Shown piece by piece: positions 17,839-26,883 of a DNA stretch of 64,000 bases. The DNA comes from Cryptosporangium arvum DSM 44712 (GTDB lineage Bacteria > Actinomycetota > Actinomycetes > Mycobacteriales > Cryptosporangiaceae), in contig NZ_KK073874.1 of NCBI RefSeq assembly GCF_000585375.1, positions 6,726,894-6,790,893 on the forward strand, read 5' to 3'. Position 1 is the first letter of the stretch, and the number at the start of each line of letters is the position of its first letter. Position numbers and translations under genes: made by a program. The notes under the pieces were generated by a model. It searched no databases and was not told the origin of the DNA. It worked only from the letters and a program-made list of their open reading frames with translations.

Positions 17839-19671
17839 GTACAGCGTCGCGTAGAGGCCGCCGGCGGCGAGCAGCGACTCGTGCGTGCCGCGTTCGACGA
17901 TCCGGCCGTCGTCGACGACGAGGATCAGGTCGGCGCCGCGCACGGTGGACAGGCGGTGGGCGATGACCAGCGCGGTGCGATCGGCCAGCGCCTCGTCGAG
18001 CGCCTGCTGCACGGCCCGCTCGGAGTCGGTGTCGAGGTGGGCGGTCGCCTCGTCCAGAATGACGACGCCGGGCGCCTTGAGCAGCAGCCGGGCGATCGCG
18101 AGCCGCTGCTTCTCCCCGCCCGACAGCCGGTGGCCACGCTCTCCGACGACCGTGTCGAGCCCGTCCGGGAGCGAACGCACGAGCGGCTCGATACGGGCCC
18201 GGCGCAGCGCATCCCAGAGCTGGTCCTCGGCCGCGCCGGGCCGGGCGAACAGCAGGTTGGCCCGGATCGTGTCGTGGAAGAGGTGCGCCTCCTGCGTGAC
18301 GACGCCGACCGCGTTGCGCAACGACGCCGTCGTCGCGTCACGCACGTCGACCCCGCCGACCAGCACCGCGCCGGAATCCACGTCGTACAGGCGCGGTACC
18401 AGCGACGAGATCGTGGTCTTCCCGGCCCCGGACGGGCCGACCAGCGCGACCAGCTGCCCCGGCCGGGCCTCGAAGTCGATGTCGTGCAGCACCGGGGTGC
18501 GCGGGGCCGTGTCCAGCACGGCGACGTCCTCGAGCGAGGCGAGCGACACCTCGTCGGCGGCCGGGTAACTGAACGACACCCCGCGGAACTCGACGCTGCG
18601 CGCGCCGTCCGGAATCGTCGCCGAACCCGGGGTGAGGGCCGGTTCGAGGTCCAGCACCTCGAAGACCCGGTCGAAGCTCACCAGCGCGCTCGCGACGTCG
18701 AGCTGGACGTTCGACAGCGCCGTCAGCGGGCCGTAGAGGCGGGTGAGCAGCAGCGCCAGGCTGACCACGGTGCCGGCCGACAGGCCTCCGGCCAGCGCCA
18801 GCCAGCCGCCCGCCCCGTAGACCAGCGCCGTGGCCAGCGCGGCGACGAGCGTCAGCGCCGCGAAGAACGCCCGGGAGTAGACCGCGGAGAGCACGCCGAC
18901 GTCACGCACGCGGGCGGCGCGACGCCCGAACGCCTCCTCCTCGTCCTCGGGGCGGCCGAACAGCTTGACCAGCATCGCGCCGGCGACGTTGAACCGCTCG
19001 GTCATCGTCGTGTTCATCGACGCGTTGAGCTCGGCCGCCTCCCGGGTGATCCCGGCCAGCCGCCGCCCGACCCGCCGTGCGGGCAGGACGAACACCGGCA
19101 GGAGCACGAGCGCGGCCAGCGTGATCGGCCACGACAGCGTCAGCATGACCGCGAGCGTCAGCACCAGCGCGATGACGTTCGACACCACGCCCGACAGCGT
19201 CGAGGTGAACGCTCGCTGCGCCCCGATCACGTCGTTGTTCAACCGGCTGACCAGCGCGCCGGTCTGCGTCCGGCTGAAGAACGCGACCGGCATGCGCTGC
19301 ACGTGGGCGAAGACCCGGGTCCGCAGCGAGAGGATGATGCCCTCGCCGATCCGGGACGAGAACCAGCGCCCGACCATCGAGAGCACGGTGTCGACCACGG
19401 CCAGCCCGGCGATCACCAGCGCCACCGTGACGACGGCGCTGCGGGGCCCGCCGCGGTTGATCGCGTCCACGACGCGGCCGGCCAGCACCGGCGTCACGAC
19501 CGCGATCACGCTCGAGACCACGGTCGCGGTCAGGAACACCGCGATGTCGCGCCGGTAGGGCTGCGCGAACGCCAGGATGCGCTTCCAGGTGCCCGGTGGG
19601 AGCTTGCGCTGATCGCCACGGTCGCGACGCAGCGACCGCATCATCTCCATCGCGGCCATCGGTTGGGTCAT
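17803..19671 (-). CDS. ABC exporter, fused membrane and ATPase domains
   Basis: About 622 aa half-transporter. An N-terminal type-IV exporter membrane domain (six helices, about residues 40-330) is followed by an ATPase domain with Walker A GPSGAGKTT, signature LSGGEKQRLAIARL and Walker B VVILDEATAHLD, then the H-loop HRLST. It would work as a homodimer or with another half-transporter to export a lipid, drug or peptide; the substrate is unknown. The start is uncertain among several Met codons (19671, 19659 and others) with no clear Shine-Dalgarno. It converges with and overlaps the glycan synthase gene. Confidence 0.88.
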   Translation of the reverse strand: MTQPMAAMEMMRSLRRDRGDQRKLPPGTWKRILAFAQPYRRDIAVFLTATVVSSVIAVVTPVLAGRVVDAINRGGPRSAVVTVALVIAGLAVVDTVLSMVGRWFSSRIGEGIILSLRTRVFAHVQRMPVAFFSRTQTGALVSRLNNDVIGAQRAFTSTLSGVVSNVIALVLTLAVMLTLSWPITLAALVLLPVFVLPARRVGRRLAGITREAAELNASMNTTMTERFNVAGAMLVKLFGRPEDEEEAFGRRAARVRDVGVLSAVYSRAFFAALTLVAALATALVYGAGGWLALAGGLSAGTVVSLALLLTRLYGPLTALSNVQLDVASALVSFDRVFEVLDLEPALTPGSATIPDGARSVEFRGVSFSYPAADEVSLASLEDVAVLDTAPRTPVLHDIDFEARPGQLVALVGPSGAGKTTISSLVPRLYDVDSGAVLVGGVDVRDATTASLRNAVGVVTQEAHLFHDTIRANLLFARPGAAEDQLWDALRRARIEPLVRSLPDGLDTVVGERGHRLSGGEKQRLAIARLLLKAPGVVILDEATAHLDTDSERAVQQALDEALADRTALVIAHRLSTVRGADLILVVDDGRIVERGTHESLLAAGGLYATLYSAGGAHVPSAT

Positions 19672-19728
19672 GGCTGCTGCAACGCTGTAATCAGCGGGCT
19701 GATTCCGCCGCGCTGGCAGGATGGGGGC

Positions 19729-20514
19729 GTGCGCCTGGCGACCTGGAACGTGAACTCCGTGACCGCGCGGCTCCCCCGGCTGCTCGAGTGGCTCGCGGAG
19801 ACCGAGCCGGACGTGTTGTGCCTGCAGGAGATCAAGACCACGACCGAAGCGTTCCCGGCCGAGGCGGTCGCCGAACTCGGCTACGAGACCGCGGCCCACG
19901 GCGACGGACGGTGGAACGGGGTGGCGCTGCTGTCCCGCGTCGGGCTGGCCGACGTCACCCGGGAGCTGATCGACCAGCCCGGGTTCCCCGGCCCCGAGCC
20001 CAGGGCGATCGGCGCGACCTGCGGCGGCGTCCGGGTCTGGTCGATCTACGTGCCGAACGGCCGCGAACCGGAGAACCCGCACTACCAGTACAAGCTGGCC
20101 TGGCTCGAGGCGCTGCAGCGCACCGTGAAGTCCGAGCTCGGCGCGGGCCCGTTCGTCGTCACCGGCGACTTCAACGTCGCGCCGACCGACGACGACGTCT
20201 GGGATCCCGCCGTCTTCGTCGGCGCGACGCACGTCACCCCGCCGGAGCGGGCCGCGCTGGCCGCGCTGCGCGAGGCGGGCCTGGTCGACGTCTTCCCGCG
20301 GCCGTTGAAGTACGACCACCCGTTCACCTACTGGGACTACCGCGCCGGGGCCTTCCCCAACAACAAGGGCATGCGGATCGACCTCTTCTACGCCGACGCC
20401 ACGCTGGCGGGCGCGGTGACCGACGCGTACGTGGACCGCAACGCGCGCAAGGGCAAAGGCCCCTCGGACCACGCGCCGGTCGTCGTGGACGTCTCTTTGC
20501 CGCCGCGAGGTTAG
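19729..20514 (+). CDS. xthA: Exodeoxyribonuclease III / AP endonuclease
   Basis: 261 aa, the expected length for the ExoIII (EEP) family. Motifs in order: LATWNVNS at the N-terminus, CLQEIK with the metal-binding Glu, YVPNG, VVTGDFNVAP, RIDLFYAD and SDHAPVVVDV with the catalytic His. It acts in base excision repair, cutting abasic sites and removing 3' blocks. GTG at 19729 is chosen because the family starts exactly at MRLATWN. It is divergent from the ABC exporter with 57 bp between. Confidence 0.93.
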   Translation: MRLATWNVNSVTARLPRLLEWLAETEPDVLCLQEIKTTTEAFPAEAVAELGYETAAHGDGRWNGVALLSRVGLADVTRELIDQPGFPGPEPRAIGATCGGVRVWSIYVPNGREPENPHYQYKLAWLEALQRTVKSELGAGPFVVTGDFNVAPTDDDVWDPAVFVGATHVTPPERAALAALREAGLVDVFPRPLKYDHPFTYWDYRAGAFPNNKGMRIDLFYADATLAGAVTDAYVDRNARKGKGPSDHAPVVVDVSLPPRG

Positions 20515-20518
20515 GGCT

Positions 20519-20534
20519 CCCCGCCGACGCGGGG
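20519..20534 (+). terminator. Hairpin after xthA
   Basis: CCCCGC (20519-20524) and GCGGGG (20529-20534) flank a CGAC loop 4 bp after the xthA stop; a second, imperfect GGGCTCCCCGCCG block follows at 20540-20552. It sits between two converging genes. No T-tract, so moderate support. Confidence 0.45.
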
Positions 20535-20567
20535 TGCAGGGCTCCCCGCCGCCGCGCGGTTGAGGGC

Positions 20568-21260
20568 TCAGCCGGGGTCGAGGCCGCGGGCCCGGCGCGC
20601 GAACGAGCCGCGTTCGGCGGCGGCGCCCGGGGCCGCGAACAGGGCCTTGGTCTCGGCGAGGACGGCGCGGTCGGTCGCGAGGAGACCGGCGACCAGGTCG
20701 TCGGTCGCGGCCCGGAGATCCGAGCCCGGGACCACCCGGGTCGCCAGACCGAGCCGCTCCGCCTCGGCGGCGGTCACCGGGCGGCCGGTCAGCGCGAGTT
20801 CGGCGGCCCGGCCGGACCCGATGAGCGCGACGAGCCGATCGGTCACCCCGAGTAGCGGCGGGCCACCGAGCGTCACCGACACGTCGTGCGCGAACACCCG
20901 GAGGTCGCAGCTGAGCGCGAGGTCGACGGCGGGCCCGGAGAGCGGGCCCCGGGCGGCGGCCACCGAGACCGTGTCGGCCCGGCGCAACCACGCCACCGCG
21001 TCCTGGTAGCCGGCGAGTACGGCGTCGCACTCCGCTTCGGACAGATCGACCAACCCGCTCCGCACACTCTCCGTAGTGGATCGAGCGCCTGTCGTGATCG
21101 ACCCGTCGAGCACCAGGACGACCACCCGAACGGCCCCGGTGAGCTCGCGCCCGGTGGCCGCGAGCACGTCCAGGACCTGGACCGCCTGTTCGTCCCAGCG
21201 CGAGACGTTGCCGACGACAACGGTCCTGACCCCCGGCCGGTCGACGTCCACCCAGCTCAC
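20568..21260 (-). CDS. Enoyl-CoA hydratase/isomerase family protein
   Basis: 230-aa crotonase-fold protein. The oxyanion-hole segments are recognisable around VVVLVLDGS and AAARGPLSGPAVDLALSCDLRV, and the C-terminal TGRPVTAAEAERLGLATRVV block is typical. The usual catalytic Glu of true hydratases is not clearly present, so activity may be isomerase-like or degenerate. The residues after LDGS are irregular for the family. GTG at 21260 has an AGGTGGG stretch just upstream. Metabolic role unknown. Confidence 0.72.
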   Translation of the reverse strand: MSWVDVDRPGVRTVVVGNVSRWDEQAVQVLDVLAATGRELTGAVRVVVLVLDGSITTGARSTTESVRSGLVDLSEAECDAVLAGYQDAVAWLRRADTVSVAAARGPLSGPAVDLALSCDLRVFAHDVSVTLGGPPLLGVTDRLVALIGSGRAAELALTGRPVTAAEAERLGLATRVVPGSDLRAATDDLVAGLLATDRAVLAETKALFAAPGAAAERGSFARRARGLDPG

Positions 21261-21384
21261 CCCACCTGATCGCCGCTGTCCGGGTCGAGACTACGCACCG
21301 TCGGGGCTGAGCGAACGTCGCTGGTTGACCGGCCGAACGGACCGAACTGTCACCACCAGATCGTGAGCCGCACACCGAACGCTT

Positions 21385-21390
21385 TACCCT
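21385..21390 (+). promoter_or_regulatory. -10 hexamer of a leaderless promoter
   Basis: TACCCT is followed by 7 nt and the ATG at 21398, without a Shine-Dalgarno. A CGTGAG at 21362-21367 stands 17 bp upstream and could be a degenerate -35. Confidence 0.45.
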
Positions 21391-21397
21391 GAAAGCC

Positions 21398-23185
21398 ATG
21401 GCTCCCGGCTATCGGTATGACGACGCCCGCTCCAGCGGTGGGACGTACGACCTTCCCCGCGGTGCGGACGCTGACGCGACGGCCTACCGTCAGGCGCGTT
21501 CGTCCGAGGGTGACGCGTACCGTCCGCGCGGCCGTTCCAGCTCCGAGCCGACCCGGCAAGCTCCGCCCCGTCCACCGGCCCCACCCGCACCACCGACCCC
21601 GCCGGCACCGCCGCAGGCCCGTCCGTCGCGGGAGCGGTACTCCGACGACGAGTTCTCCGACCGCCGTCACGAGACCGGCCGTCGCGGGGACGACCGGTAC
21701 GACGAGCGGAGCGGCCGCGGTGCCCGCGACTCGCGGGACGGGTACGACGACCGGAGCTCCCGGGACGACCGGGGGGCGGACGACCGCGGCGGATACGACC
21801 AGCGCGGCGGATACGACGACCGGGGCTCTCGCGACGACCGGGGCTCTCGCGACGACCGGGGCTCTCGCGACGACCGGGGTTCCTACGACGACGGTGGCCG
21901 GGACGGGTACGACGACCGGGGCCGGTACGACGACCGCGGGTACGAGGGTCGCGGCCGTGGTGGCCGGGACGACCGCGGGTACGACGACCGGGCCCGCTAC
22001 GACGACCGCGGCTCCCGGGACGACCGGGGTCCCCGCGACGACCGTGGTCCCCGCGACGACCGGGGCGGGTACGACGACCGAAGCCCCCGGGACGACCGCG
22101 GCGGGTACGACGACCGCGGCCGGGGACGCCGGGACGACTACGGCGACCGGGGACGCGGTCGCGGCGACGACCGTGGTTACGACGAGCGCGGTTACGACGA
22201 GCGCGGTTACGACGAGCGCGGCCGTCGCGGCGGTTACGACGACGACGCGGAGCAGGCCACTCGACGCGTCCGCCCGGACGAACTCGGTCTCCCGTCGCTC
22301 GGCCCGGGCGCGGGCCCGGAAACCCGCCCGATCCCGGCCGCCCGCCCGCCCGCGGACGGCCCGCCGCCGCGCCGCGATCTCCCGGCGCCCCCGCCGGACA
22401 TCGACTCCGAGTCGACGATGATCCTGCCGAAGGCCGGCGACCGCTCCCCCCTCGACCGCGCGTTACGCGACGAGGACGACCAGGCCACGCAGATGTTCGT
22501 CCCGCGGCCGTCGTCCGGCGCCGCCGGTGGTCCCCCGCCGCCCGGCCTCGGCGCCACCCGGGTCGGCGGCCCGCCCGCCAACGACGCCGCCACCCAGATG
22601 ATCCGGCGCCCGGAAGAGATGCCGCTGATCGAAGGCCTGCCGGCCGGTAGCGACGACCAGGCCACGCAGATGTTCTCCCGGCCCGACGACCTGCGGCCGG
22701 TGTTCGTGGACGGCAGCGGCAAGCGGCAGAAGCGCATCAAGTTGCTCTTCCGCCTGGTCGGTGTCATCGCGCTGCTGTTCCTGATCGGCATCGTCATCAG
22801 CCTCATGGCCGGCCCGGACGTCATGAAGAGCACGATCGGCGAGAAGGACGAGAAGACGCCCTCACCGTCGGCGTCGGCGTCGGTGGCGCCCCCGAAGAAG
22901 CAGCCGTCCGCGTCGGCCAGCGCCGGGGGCCCGGCCGCCGAGCCCACCCGCCGGAGCGGCCAGGACACCGACCCGGTCGCTCCGACGAAAGCGGCTCCCC
23001 CGCCCGCGGCGGAGGAGGAAGAGCCCACCGAGCCCAGCGAGCCCGCGCCGACCCGCACGCGCACCCGCAGCGCGTCGCCCGACGCGAGCCCGAGCGCGGG
23101 CGACCCGAGCGACCCGGACACCGGCGGCAACGGAAACGGGAACGGGAATGGGAATGGCAATGGGAACGGCAACGGGCGAGGCTGA
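21398..23185 (+). CDS. Single-pass membrane protein with Asp-Arg-Gly repeats and ATQM motifs
   Basis: 595 aa, unrecognised. Residues 1-80 are low-complexity with a Pro run. About 100-275 is a repetitive YDDRG/RDDRG/YDERG array of strongly alternating charge. About 285-430 is disordered with three near-identical motifs, DDQATQMF (360-367), NDAATQMI (395-402) and DDQATQMF (419-426). Then PVFVDGSGKRQKR (434-446) abuts one membrane helix (about 450-471), and the outer tail is Ser/Pro/Thr-rich, ending in NG repeats. Positive-inside charge puts the repeats and ATQM motifs in the cytoplasm. These motifs resemble phosphothreonine docking sites of kinase/FHA systems (speculative). It may be an assembly or condensate-forming scaffold at the membrane. 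Confidence 0.7.
   Translation: MAPGYRYDDARSSGGTYDLPRGADADATAYRQARSSEGDAYRPRGRSSSEPTRQAPPRPPAPPAPPTPPAPPQARPSRERYSDDEFSDRRHETGRRGDDRYDERSGRGARDSRDGYDDRSSRDDRGADDRGGYDQRGGYDDRGSRDDRGSRDDRGSRDDRGSYDDGGRDGYDDRGRYDDRGYEGRGRGGRDDRGYDDRARYDDRGSRDDRGPRDDRGPRDDRGGYDDRSPRDDRGGYDDRGRGRRDDYGDRGRGRGDDRGYDERGYDERGYDERGRRGGYDDDAEQATRRVRPDELGLPSLGPGAGPETRPIPAARPPADGPPPRRDLPAPPPDIDSESTMILPKAGDRSPLDRALRDEDDQATQMFVPRPSSGAAGGPPPPGLGATRVGGPPANDAATQMIRRPEEMPLIEGLPAGSDDQATQMFSRPDDLRPVFVDGSGKRQKRIKLLFRLVGVIALLFLIGIVISLMAGPDVMKSTIGEKDEKTPSPSASASVAPPKKQPSASASAGGPAAEPTRRSGQDTDPVAPTKAAPPPAAEEEEPTEPSEPAPTRTRTRSASPDASPSAGDPSDPDTGGNGNGNGNGNGNGNGNGRG
21815..21868 (+). repeat. Three perfect 18-bp tandem repeats inside the Asp-Arg-Gly array
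   Basis: The unit GACGACCGGGGCTCTCGC occurs at 21815-21832, 21833-21850 and 21851-21868, encoding DDRGSR three times; a partial fourth copy follows. The DNA identity points to recent slippage or unequal exchange, so the copy number may vary between strains. Confidence 0.85.
22175..22219 (+). repeat. Three perfect 15-bp tandem repeats
   Basis: GGTTACGACGAGCGC is repeated at 22175-22189, 22190-22204 and 22205-22219, encoding GYDER units at the end of the repeat array. Confidence 0.85.
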
Positions 23186-23190
23186 CGGCC

Positions 23191-23217
23191 GTTGGGGGCA
23201 CGACGAATGCCCCCAAC
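23191..23217 (+). terminator. Hairpin terminator
   Basis: GTTGGGGGCA (23191-23200) pairs perfectly with TGCCCCCAAC (23208-23217) around a 7-nt loop, 5 bp after the preceding stop codon. It separates the gene ending at 23185 from the next motif-bearing gene. Confidence 0.75.
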
Positions 23218-23280
23218 GAAAGTAATCGATAAGTAGGACATATCCGGTTACGTGGAGCCGTGGGGCCTCGCCCCAGCGCA

Positions 23281-23286
23281 TAGCCT
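23281..23286 (+). promoter_or_regulatory. -10 hexamer of a leaderless promoter
   Basis: TAGCCT followed by 6 nt and the ATG at 23293; no Shine-Dalgarno upstream. Confidence 0.45.
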
Positions 23287-23292
23287 GGGACC

Positions 23293-24219
23293 ATGCCTCT
23301 CGTCCCGACCGACGACACCGCAGGCGTCGCTCCGGCGTTCTGGACCCCTTCGATCGCGAAGTCCCCCGGCGACAGCGACGAAGTGCGGGACACCAGCGCC
23401 GGCTCCCGTCCGGAGCCACCGGCCGCCGACACCCGACCGGCCACGGCCCCTTCGCCGACACTCTCGCCGGCCCTCTCCCCGGCCACGGCCCCTTCACCGG
23501 CCCCCTCGCCGGCCACCGACACCTGGGCCGACACCTGGGCCGACACCTGGGCCGACGCTCGGGCCGACGCCCGGGCCGACGCCCAGACCGACGCTCGGGC
23601 CAACGCCCAGGCCGACGCCCGCGCCCGCGCCCGCGCCGAACCCGAGGTGAACCCGACCGCGGACACCCAGGCGCTGCGCAGCATCGGCGACGACGCCTTA
23701 CCCGTCTTCCTCGACACGACCGGTCGTCGCCGTCGCCGCGTCCGCGCGTTGCTCTGGCTGGTCAGCCTGGCCGGTCTCACCTACGCCGCGGTGCTCGTGC
23801 TGAGCCTCCTCTCCGGCCACGACTCGCAGTCGCTCGGCGCCCCCGAATACCGGCCGGGCAACCGTTCCCCGGCCGCCACCGGAGCCCCGGTCGCCAGCAC
23901 CAAGGCCGTGATCCCCCGCACCACCGCCGCCGCCGACGCCGACGCCGCCGCCGCCAAGCGCCCGGTCGCACCCGGCACCGGACCGGACACCCGCCGGGCC
24001 GGGACACCGCGCGCGGACGCGCCTCGTTCCCGGGCCGCCTCCCCCAGCGCCCCCGCCGCAGCCGCTCCGGCCACGTCGTCACCCCCGTCGGCCCCGGCCG
24101 CCACCTCCGCGCCCGCGAACCCGGCGAACCCGGCCCAACCGTCCACACCGGCCACGTCCCCGTCGGCCGGCGATCAGGGCGGAATCGTCGACCGTCTGCT
24201 CGACACACTGTTCCCCTGA
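23293..24219 (+). CDS. Single-pass membrane protein with PVFLD motif and Ala/Asp-rich repeats
   Basis: 308 aa, unrecognised. The N-terminal half is Pro/Ser/Ala-rich, with an 8-residue-spaced LSPA/PSPA section and then DTWADTWADTWAD grading into ADARAD/AQADAR repeats (about 76-116), which could be helical and mildly coiled. PVFLDTTGRRRRRVR (137-151) is followed by one hydrophobic helix (about 152-174). The outer tail is Ala/Pro/Ser/Thr-rich, with an amphipathic end GGIVDRLLDTLF. Topology N-in, C-out is predicted. It shares the motif, topology and promoter style with the genes at 15220, 21398 and 24446. Confidence 0.68.
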   Translation: MPLVPTDDTAGVAPAFWTPSIAKSPGDSDEVRDTSAGSRPEPPAADTRPATAPSPTLSPALSPATAPSPAPSPATDTWADTWADTWADARADARADAQTDARANAQADARARARAEPEVNPTADTQALRSIGDDALPVFLDTTGRRRRRVRALLWLVSLAGLTYAAVLVLSLLSGHDSQSLGAPEYRPGNRSPAATGAPVASTKAVIPRTTAAADADAAAAKRPVAPGTGPDTRRAGTPRADAPRSRAASPSAPAAAAPATSSPPSAPAATSAPANPANPAQPSTPATSPSAGDQGGIVDRLLDTLFP

Positions 24220-24445
24220 GCCCGGTAAATCACCTATCGCAAGTGGTCAGACACTCTCAGTAACCATGTGTCACACACCCGACACAAATCAACTGTGAGT
24301 TACCAGATAGCCAATCTCGTTATCCCATCTCGGCTTTGTCCGGACTTAGTGCGGATTGGCGGCGAAATCTGTCCGGATACCACCCTGATTGCCCCTTACT
24401 AAGCGTGAGCCCAGCCCACTCCAAACAGTCATTACTCTCGAATTC
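24220..24445 (+). promoter_or_regulatory. AT-richer promoter region before the fourth motif-bearing gene
   Basis: This 226-bp gap is visibly richer in A and T than its surroundings. It contains GACAC at 24250-24254 and 24281-24285 and the reverse GTGTC at 24268-24272; GACAC is the core recognised by WhiA-type regulators, but this is a short word. TACTCT at 24433-24438 is followed by 7 nt and the GTG at 24446, giving the leaderless layout. Confidence 0.4.
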
Positions 24446-25021
24446 GTGAACCCTGTCGCCCCCTCCGACGTCACGCAGCGTCTCGAACCGGTCGGTGATG
24501 AACTCACCTCCAACGCACCGGTCTTTCTCGACACCACCGGCCGACGCCGGCGCCGTGTCCGCTTCGTCGGCGTCGTCGTTTCCAGCGCCTGTCTCCTCTA
24601 CATCGGACTCCTGGCGTTCAGCCTCTTCACCGGGAGCTCGGTCGGCCTGAACACGCTCTTCCCCGACGGGCAGCGCGCGGTCGGCGCCGATGCCTCGGCC
24701 GAGCCGTCCCCGTCGGCCTCCGCGTCGCGGTCGACGTCGGGCAACCTGACTCGCCGCACCTCGCCGTCGGAGGAGAGCAGCAGCCAGCCGGTGACCGCCG
24801 GTAGCGCCGCGCCGCGCGCGGCCGCAGCCCCGAAGCCGACCCCGACGAAGGCCGCGGCACCGAGTGCCGCACCGACGACGGCCGCCCCCACCACGGCACC
24901 GACGACCGCACCGACGACCGCCGCGCCCACCACGGCACCGACGACCGCTCCCATGCCGTCCACGGCGCCCTCGGGCGGCAGCAACGACGCTCCGGGCGTC
25001 GGAGCCGGCACCACCCCGTAA
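24446..25021 (+). CDS. Single-pass membrane protein with PVFLD motif and Thr/Ala/Pro-rich outer domain
   Basis: 191 aa from GTG. A short cytoplasmic head (1-24, with VTQRLEPVGDEL) leads to PVFLDTTGRRRRRVR (25-39) and a single helix (about 40-61). The outer region is Ser/Thr/Pro/Ala-rich with repeated APTTAPTTA units, the composition of wall-spanning or O-glycosylated stalks. The motif is identical over 14 residues to that of the gene at 23293, although the other domains are unrelated. No catalytic domain. The start is set by the -10 and by lack of other suitable codons; a TTG upstream (24389) is less likely. Confidence 0.66.
   Translation: MNPVAPSDVTQRLEPVGDELTSNAPVFLDTTGRRRRRVRFVGVVVSSACLLYIGLLAFSLFTGSSVGLNTLFPDGQRAVGADASAEPSPSASASRSTSGNLTRRTSPSEESSSQPVTAGSAAPRAAAAPKPTPTKAAAPSAAPTTAAPTTAPTTAPTTAAPTTAPTTAPMPSTAPSGGSNDAPGVGAGTTP
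24891..24950 (+). repeat. Degenerate tandem repeat coding for APTTAPTTA units
   Basis: CCACCACGGCACCGACGACC-like units recur within the outer stalk region of the gene starting at 24446. The repeats are imperfect at DNA level, unlike the 18-bp array at 21815. Confidence 0.6.
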
Positions 25022-25045
25022 GCAACCGGGCGACGGCTCACGCGA

Positions 25046-25077
25046 AAGGGCTCCTACCCCGCGGGGTAGGAGCCCTT
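25046..25077. terminator. Strong bidirectional terminator
   Basis: AAGGGCTCCTACCCC (25046-25060) and GGGGTAGGAGCCCTT (25063-25077) form a perfect 15-bp stem around GC. It lies between converging genes and can serve both. Confidence 0.9.
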
Positions 25078-25091
25078 CGTCGTCGGCCGGC

Positions 25092-26693
<1,602 letters not shown>

Positions 26694-26883
26694 GGTGAAG
26701 ATTCCTCGCAGACGGACGGGCCGGACGGACACAAGGCGAGGGTCGGTCTACGAGCGCACAGAGCCAGTCTACCCGGCCGCCCCGAGCGAGTTCCGAGGCC
26801 GCGGCCGGAGTAGGTTGGCACGGCCTCCGGCGGGGTACCGGATCGGCGGCGGACAGGCTGGCTTCGGTAGGACGGTGCGAACG

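Noticed and set aside
20519-20567. Direct repeats GGGCTCCCCGCCG after xthA as a possible attachment site
   Set aside because: Only two imperfect copies next to each other, no integrase or tRNA nearby; more likely part of terminator hairpins.
21815-22219. Regular direct repeats that could suggest a CRISPR-like array
   Set aside because: Repeats are contiguous without spacers, are in frame and encode DDRGSR or GYDER units of a protein.
24265-24290. TGTGTCACACA as a possible CRP/GlxR site
   Set aside because: Arms are too close and the central spacing does not fit the TGTGA-N6-TCACA pattern.
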